Shown one piece after another: positions 6,693 through 10,608 of a stretch of 10,608 bases of DNA. The stretch spans positions 1 through 10,608 of the forward strand of contig CAIVBX010000102.1 in assembly GCA_903904275.1 (NCBI GenBank). Direction: 5' to 3'. Position numbers and translations under genes: made by a program. The first letter of the stretch is position 1; each line of letters begins with the position of its first letter. This stretch comes from an uncultured Pseudomonadota bacterium. GTDB taxonomy: Bacteria; Pseudomonadota; Gammaproteobacteria; Methylococcales; Methylomonadaceae. Below the pieces are notes generated by a model. It saw only the letters and a list, made by a program, of their open reading frames with translations. It had not been told where the DNA came from and made no database searches.

Positions 6693-7393
6693 AATTTCAA
6701 CCGATACCCAACGCCCGATTCGGTTAATAAATACTGCGGTTGCGTCGGTTCAATTTCTAATTTTTGCCGAAGTTGGCTCATGTAAATGCGTAAATAATGC
6801 GAATTATCTTTGTAAGAAGGTCCCCAAATTTCTTTGAGTAGATATTGATGTGTTAAAACTTTCCCCGCATTTTTTACCAGCACTGACAATAAGCGATATT
6901 GAATCGGCGTAAGATGCACTTCTTCGTCATTCACAAAAACTTGCCGCTTCAACAAATCTACTTTTAACGCGCCCGTTGTAAAAACATTGTCTTGCGATTG
7001 TGCGGGATTATTCAATGAATGACGCATTGCAACACGAATTCGCGCCAACAATTCTCCTAATCCAAACGGTTTGGTCAAATAATCATCTGCGCCAGCGTCT
7101 AAGGCTTCGATTTTATGTTGTTCATTGCTACGCGCAGATAAAACGATAATCGGCATCGCTGACCATTTGCGGATAGCTTTAATCACTTCAACGCCATCCA
7201 TATCGGGCAATCCTAAATCCAAAATGATGAAATCAGGTTTGCGAATCTCCGCTTCAATAATGCCGCGCTGTCCTTTGTCCGCCTCGAAAATTTTAAAACC
7301 ATGCGTTCCCAAACCCGTTCGCAAAAATTGCCGAATCGCGGGATCATCTTCAATGACAACAATAATGGGCGTTGAATTAGTCATTGTCGTCAT
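6689..7393 (-). CDS. kdpE: Response regulator KdpE
   Basis: KdpE is the OmpR-family transcription factor phosphorylated by KdpD, classically activating the KdpFABC potassium pump. Of 234 aa, the receiver spans about 9-125, with acidic pocket Glu15-Asp16-Asp17, phosphoacceptor Asp59 in FIILDLGLPDMDG, and Lys108 in LTKPF. The winged-helix DNA-binding domain spans about 138-234, with LTPIQYRLLSVLVKNAGKVLT, then YLRIYMSQLRQKLE and the C-terminal GVGYRL. All catalytic residues are present and the length is normal. The first ATG lies inside the end of kdpD, giving a 17-nt overlap; the ATG at 7384 (Met4) is an equally possible start, since neither has a strong ribosome binding site. The overlap implies translational coupling with kdpD. 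Receiver-output assignment is certain. The name rests on resemblance plus the adjacent KdpD; targets in this organism are not visible. Confidence 0.93.
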   Translation of the reverse strand: MTTMTNSTPIIVVIEDDPAIRQFLRTGLGTHGFKIFEADKGQRGIIEAEIRKPDFIILDLGLPDMDGVEVIKAIRKWSAMPIIVLSARSNEQHKIEALDAGADDYLTKPFGLGELLARIRVAMRHSLNNPAQSQDNVFTTGALKVDLLKRQVFVNDEEVHLTPIQYRLLSVLVKNAGKVLTHQYLLKEIWGPSYKDNSHYLRIYMSQLRQKLEIEPTQPQYLLTESGVGYRLKF

Positions 7394-10106
7394 TCTCTGG
7401 TTCTAAAATAGGAGCAGCTTTGTCTACTGGAATGACAAATGAAAACACCGCACCACCCGTTAGTAAATTTTTCGCACTAATCGTTCCGCCATGTGCTTCG
7501 ATAATTGCACGACAAATCGCAAGCCCTAATCCCACACCACTTTGCGCGGCTTCATTTTTAACGCGATAAAATTTTTCAAACAATTTATCTTCGCTACCTT
7601 TTGGAATACCGACACCTTTATCCGCAACCGAAATTTTCATGGCGGATAAATGGGATTCAGCGGTAATGGAAATTGGCGATTTTTCAGGTGTATAACGTAG
7701 CGCATTTTCTAATAAATTCATTAACACCTGTTCAATCATCACGGTATCGACAAAAATCAGCGGAATTCCCACAGGGAGTTTTACCGTCACTTGTCGGTCT
7801 TCAAGGTGTTTTTGTAATCGATTCAAAACCACACCAATAATTTCTTCGAGCGGATACCATTCTTTGTTTAATTGAATTGCTCCCGCATCCAGTCGCGCCA
7901 TGTCTAAAATGTTATTGATTAAACTCGACATCCGTTGCGCTTCGTCGTAAATCGCGCAACTTAAATCATGTTTTTCCTTATCAGCCAGCGTGCCATCTTC
8001 TTCAACTAACGTACTCGCTGAACCAACAATTGTTGCAAGCGGCGTTCTCAAATCATGCGAAATCGAACTTAACAACGAATTCCGCAAACGTTCTGCTTCG
8101 ATTTCGATTTGGGTTTTTCGAGCTTGTTCAGTTAAACGAACACGCGTAATCGCTTGGGCAATTTGCCCTAAAAAGGTATCGAGTAATTTTCGCTGTTCTG
8201 GCAAAAATATACGCCGCAAATTTACAGGCAACAAAACTAAAACACCTAAAACCGCTTCTTTACTACTCAATGGAAAATAAATCGCTTGTGCGCCTGGTAA
8301 TGTATTAGTGCCTTGTCCTGCAATTTCATTGTGATCCATCACCCATTGAGCAACGCTTAAATCAGCAGAGTGTAAGGATTCGGGCATTGCCAAATCTTCT
8401 GGGTACACAACGCGACCATTTGTATCAGGAAAAAGAATCACATTTTGACTGCTAAATTCAGTATAAAGATGTCGAATCGCTGTACGGACAATTTCATCTT
8501 CACTTTGACTAGCCGCTAATTCTTTACTCATGGCATATAACACAATGGCACGACGTTCACGGTGTCCTGCGACTTTGGCTTGCGAGCGAACATTTGCCAT
8601 TAAACTACTAATCAATATCCCCACAATTAACATTGCTAAAAGCGTAATTAAGTATTGACCATCGGATACTGAAAAACTGTGATAAGGCGGTACAAATAAA
8701 AAATCAAAAGTAGCAGCACCAAATACCGAAGCGAAAATAGACGGATTACGACCAAAACGCATAGCGACAACGACAACCCCCAACAAGAAAATCATAATCA
8801 AGTTGGCAAGCTCAAATTTACCAAATAATGGATAGGCAAGTAACGTGCTACCCATCGTAATAAGTGCCGCCATAACGTAACCCGTCATGGTTTTCTTTTG
8901 TGGAGCTAATTTCGGAAAAGCTGCTTTGCGGTTAAGTGCTTCTTCCAATTTGTCGCTACCGTCAGATTTTTTACTGCCTAACAAATACAAATTGATATTG
9001 TGAGCATCACTAATCAATGAATCGACTAATGACCCAAAAATTAAGCGTTTCCAACCACGTCGGGTAGGTTTTCCCATCACGATTTTAGTGATATTTCGCT
9101 CATAGGAAAATTTGATAATTGCATCGCTCATTTCAGGCGCACTTAACGTGACAGTTTCTGCGCCTAATTGTTCAGCAAAGCGCAAAACTCGTAACACATC
9201 GTCCCGTTTTTCAGGAGATAACCGTTGTAATTCAGGTGTTTCAACATACAGCACAATCCAATCTGCTTTTAAACTACTCGCCAAGCGTTTTCCCGCTCGT
9301 ACTAATCGCTCGCCTAACGAAGTGATGCCGATGCAAACTAAAATCCGTTCGTTAACTTGCCAAACTTCGCGGATAAAATTATCTTCACGATAATCGAGCA
9401 TTTGAGCATCGACGCGATTTGCCGTGTGCCGCAACGCTAATTCGCGTAACGCAATTAAATTTCCTTTTCTAAAAAAATTATTGGCGGCTTCTTTAGCTTG
9501 CTCAGGCACATAAACTTTGCCATCTTTAAGGCGTGTGAGTAATTCATCAGGCGGTAAATCAACTAATTCAACCTCATTAGCCGATTCAAATACGGTATCG
9601 GGAATTGTTTCAAAAACGCGAATCCCTGAAATTTGTCCAATGTCATCATTTAAACTTTCTAAATGCTGAACATTCAACGCTGTATAAACATCAATGCCAG
9701 CTTCGAGTAATTCATCAATATCTTGCCAACGTTTAGGATGTCGACAACCTTGAGCATTAGTGTGAGCAAGTTCATCAACTAAAATAACGGACGGTTTGCG
9801 TTTTAGTGCAGAGTCTAAATCAAATTCATGCAGCGTCGTTCCACGATATTCAATCGGTCTGCGTGGTAAAACTTCCAAGCCTTCAAGCAAAGCCGCTGTT
9901 TCTTTTCGATTATGCGTTTCGACTAATCCAACGACAACATCGATATTGTCATTACGTTTTTCGCGTGCGGCGAGTAGCATTGCATAAGTTTTTCCAACGC
10001 CTGCCGATGCACCGAAGAAAATTTTTAATCGACCACGACTAGCGAGTGTTTTTTCGCGTTCAACACGCGCTAATAAATCATCGGGATTGGGACGTTGTTC
10101 ATTCAT
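7377..10106 (-). CDS. kdpD: Sensor histidine kinase KdpD
   Basis: KdpD is a membrane sensor of K+ limitation and turgor that phosphorylates KdpE. At 909 aa it is close to the family's usual size of about 890-900. The N-terminal KdpD domain (about 22-230) has Walker A GASAGVGKT (32-40) and ILVDELAHTN (108-117). A universal-stress-protein-like domain spans about 253-377. Four membrane segments (the DUF4118 region) lie between about 408 and 505. A GAF-like domain spans about 530-655. The dimerisation and phosphoacceptor domain has SISHDLRTPL with His684. The ATPase domain has NLLENALRYTP (797-807), DKGVGIP (829-835) and GVGLGLAI (857-864). All catalytic motifs are intact. The start is 3 nt after the stop of corA and the gene overlaps kdpE, so corA, kdpD and kdpE look like one transcript. 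No kdpFABC gene lies within the window. Confidence 0.96.
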   Translation of the reverse strand: MNEQRPNPDDLLARVEREKTLASRGRLKIFFGASAGVGKTYAMLLAAREKRNDNIDVVVGLVETHNRKETAALLEGLEVLPRRPIEYRGTTLHEFDLDSALKRKPSVILVDELAHTNAQGCRHPKRWQDIDELLEAGIDVYTALNVQHLESLNDDIGQISGIRVFETIPDTVFESANEVELVDLPPDELLTRLKDGKVYVPEQAKEAANNFFRKGNLIALRELALRHTANRVDAQMLDYREDNFIREVWQVNERILVCIGITSLGERLVRAGKRLASSLKADWIVLYVETPELQRLSPEKRDDVLRVLRFAEQLGAETVTLSAPEMSDAIIKFSYERNITKIVMGKPTRRGWKRLIFGSLVDSLISDAHNINLYLLGSKKSDGSDKLEEALNRKAAFPKLAPQKKTMTGYVMAALITMGSTLLAYPLFGKFELANLIMIFLLGVVVVAMRFGRNPSIFASVFGAATFDFLFVPPYHSFSVSDGQYLITLLAMLIVGILISSLMANVRSQAKVAGHRERRAIVLYAMSKELAASQSEDEIVRTAIRHLYTEFSSQNVILFPDTNGRVVYPEDLAMPESLHSADLSVAQWVMDHNEIAGQGTNTLPGAQAIYFPLSSKEAVLGVLVLLPVNLRRIFLPEQRKLLDTFLGQIAQAITRVRLTEQARKTQIEIEAERLRNSLLSSISHDLRTPLATIVGSASTLVEEDGTLADKEKHDLSCAIYDEAQRMSSLINNILDMARLDAGAIQLNKEWYPLEEIIGVVLNRLQKHLEDRQVTVKLPVGIPLIFVDTVMIEQVLMNLLENALRYTPEKSPISITAESHLSAMKISVADKGVGIPKGSEDKLFEKFYRVKNEAAQSGVGLGLAICRAIIEAHGGTISAKNLLTGGAVFSFVIPVDKAAPILEPENDDND

Positions 10107-10109
10107 GTT

Positions 10110-10608
10110 TTACAACCAACCTGAGCGTTTCAAACGCCAATGGAGCAAACCACAGCTCAAAATAATGACACCAACTAAAACGGGATAGCCAAAATCCCAT
10201 TCAAGTTCAGGCATAAATTTAAAATTCATCCCGTACCAACTGCACACCAATGTCGGAATCGCTAAAATCGCGCCCCAACCTGATAAGCGTTTCACTACTT
10301 CATTTTGTCGAATCGTTTCAAACGTCAAATGAACTTGCATCGCAGAAATTAACATCTCACGAATTGAATCTGTTTCTTGTGCAATGCGCTTTAAATGGTC
10401 GGAAATATCACGGAAATAGACGCTAATATCGGGATGAATAATATCATGGTGAAAACGCATCAATTCGTTACAAACATCAATTAGCGGTAAAGTAGTATTT
10501 TTAAGTAATAACAACTCACGTTTCAACGCATAAAGGTCTTCCATCGTATGACGACTAGGATGATATTGAAAAATGGCATTTTCTATTTGTTCAAATCGCG
10601 CTTGCAAA
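10110..10608 (-). CDS. corA: CorA-family Mg2+/divalent cation channel, C-terminal part
   Basis: This is the C-terminal 165-166 residues of a CorA-type inner-membrane Mg2+ (Co2+, Ni2+) channel; its N-terminal half lies beyond the window edge. The readable part could open with TTG at 10607, but that is probably an internal leucine, since CorA proteins are usually about 310-330 aa. Counting from there, a long helical region runs to about 105 and includes LLLLKNTTLPL and YFRDISDHLKRI. Next come the pore helix and the signature YGMNF (GMN at 126-128), the short periplasmic loop MPELEWDFGYP, a second membrane segment (about 141-158) and a positively charged tail ending SGWL. The stop is followed after 3 nt by the kdpD ATG, implying co-transcription, which is an unusual pairing. 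Family assignment is firm from GMN and the tail; ion specificity is not shown. Confidence 0.92.
   Translation of the reverse strand, partial: LQARFEQIENAIFQYHPSRHTMEDLYALKRELLLLKNTTLPLIDVCNELMRFHHDIIHPDISVYFRDISDHLKRIAQETDSIREMLISAMQVHLTFETIRQNEVVKRLSGWGAILAIPTLVCSWYGMNFKFMPELEWDFGYPVLVGVIILSCGLLHWRLKRSGWL

Overview
The window looks like chromosome from an AT-rich diazotrophic gammaproteobacterium (about 40% GC by eye). The main reason is a NifA whose linker lacks the cysteine motif of oxygen-sensitive alpha- and betaproteobacterial NifA. This is the NifL-controlled type found in gammaproteobacteria. Full-length KdpD/KdpE, a Tsr-class chemoreceptor and a PAS-GGDEF protein fit that placement. 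A sulfur oxidiser of the Beggiatoa/Thiothrix kind or a methanotroph would suit the base composition and domain repertoire, but I cannot fix a genus.

Layout. On the + strand lie nifA (26-1549) and a large PAS-containing methyl-accepting chemotaxis protein (1603-3843). A 12-bp perfect-stem terminator (3853-3888) closes that block and separates it from a convergent minus-strand gene (3899-4747). That gene encodes a SIR2-like protein whose presumed catalytic histidine is replaced by methionine. The 280-bp divergent spacer 4748-5027 is the most informative non-coding stretch. Reading towards the SIR2-like gene it holds a perfect NifA upstream activator site (TGT-N10-ACA inside an 8-bp inverted repeat), a near-consensus IHF site, a -24/-12 sigma-54 promoter and a Shine-Dalgarno sequence, all at workable spacing. 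On the other side of the spacer is a plus-strand diguanylate cyclase gene with three PAS domains (5028-6692). Its stop codon overlaps that of kdpE. On the minus strand, corA (3' part only, cut by the window edge), kdpD and kdpE form a tight operon-like run (10608 to 6689).

How the parts fit. NifA encoded at the left end is the obvious activator for the sigma-54 promoter about 3.2 kb away, which would put the SIR2-like protein in the nitrogen-fixation regulon. The chemoreceptor directly after nifA may steer cells towards low-oxygen or energetically favourable sites for nitrogen fixation; that is inference from position and from its cytoplasmic PAS domain. The corA-kdpDE block is a separate unit that probably links Mg2+ uptake with K+/turgor sensing; no kdpFABC is visible. 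No tRNA, rRNA, CRISPR array, insertion sequence or phage gene was seen. The least described item is the NifA-controlled SIR2-like gene.
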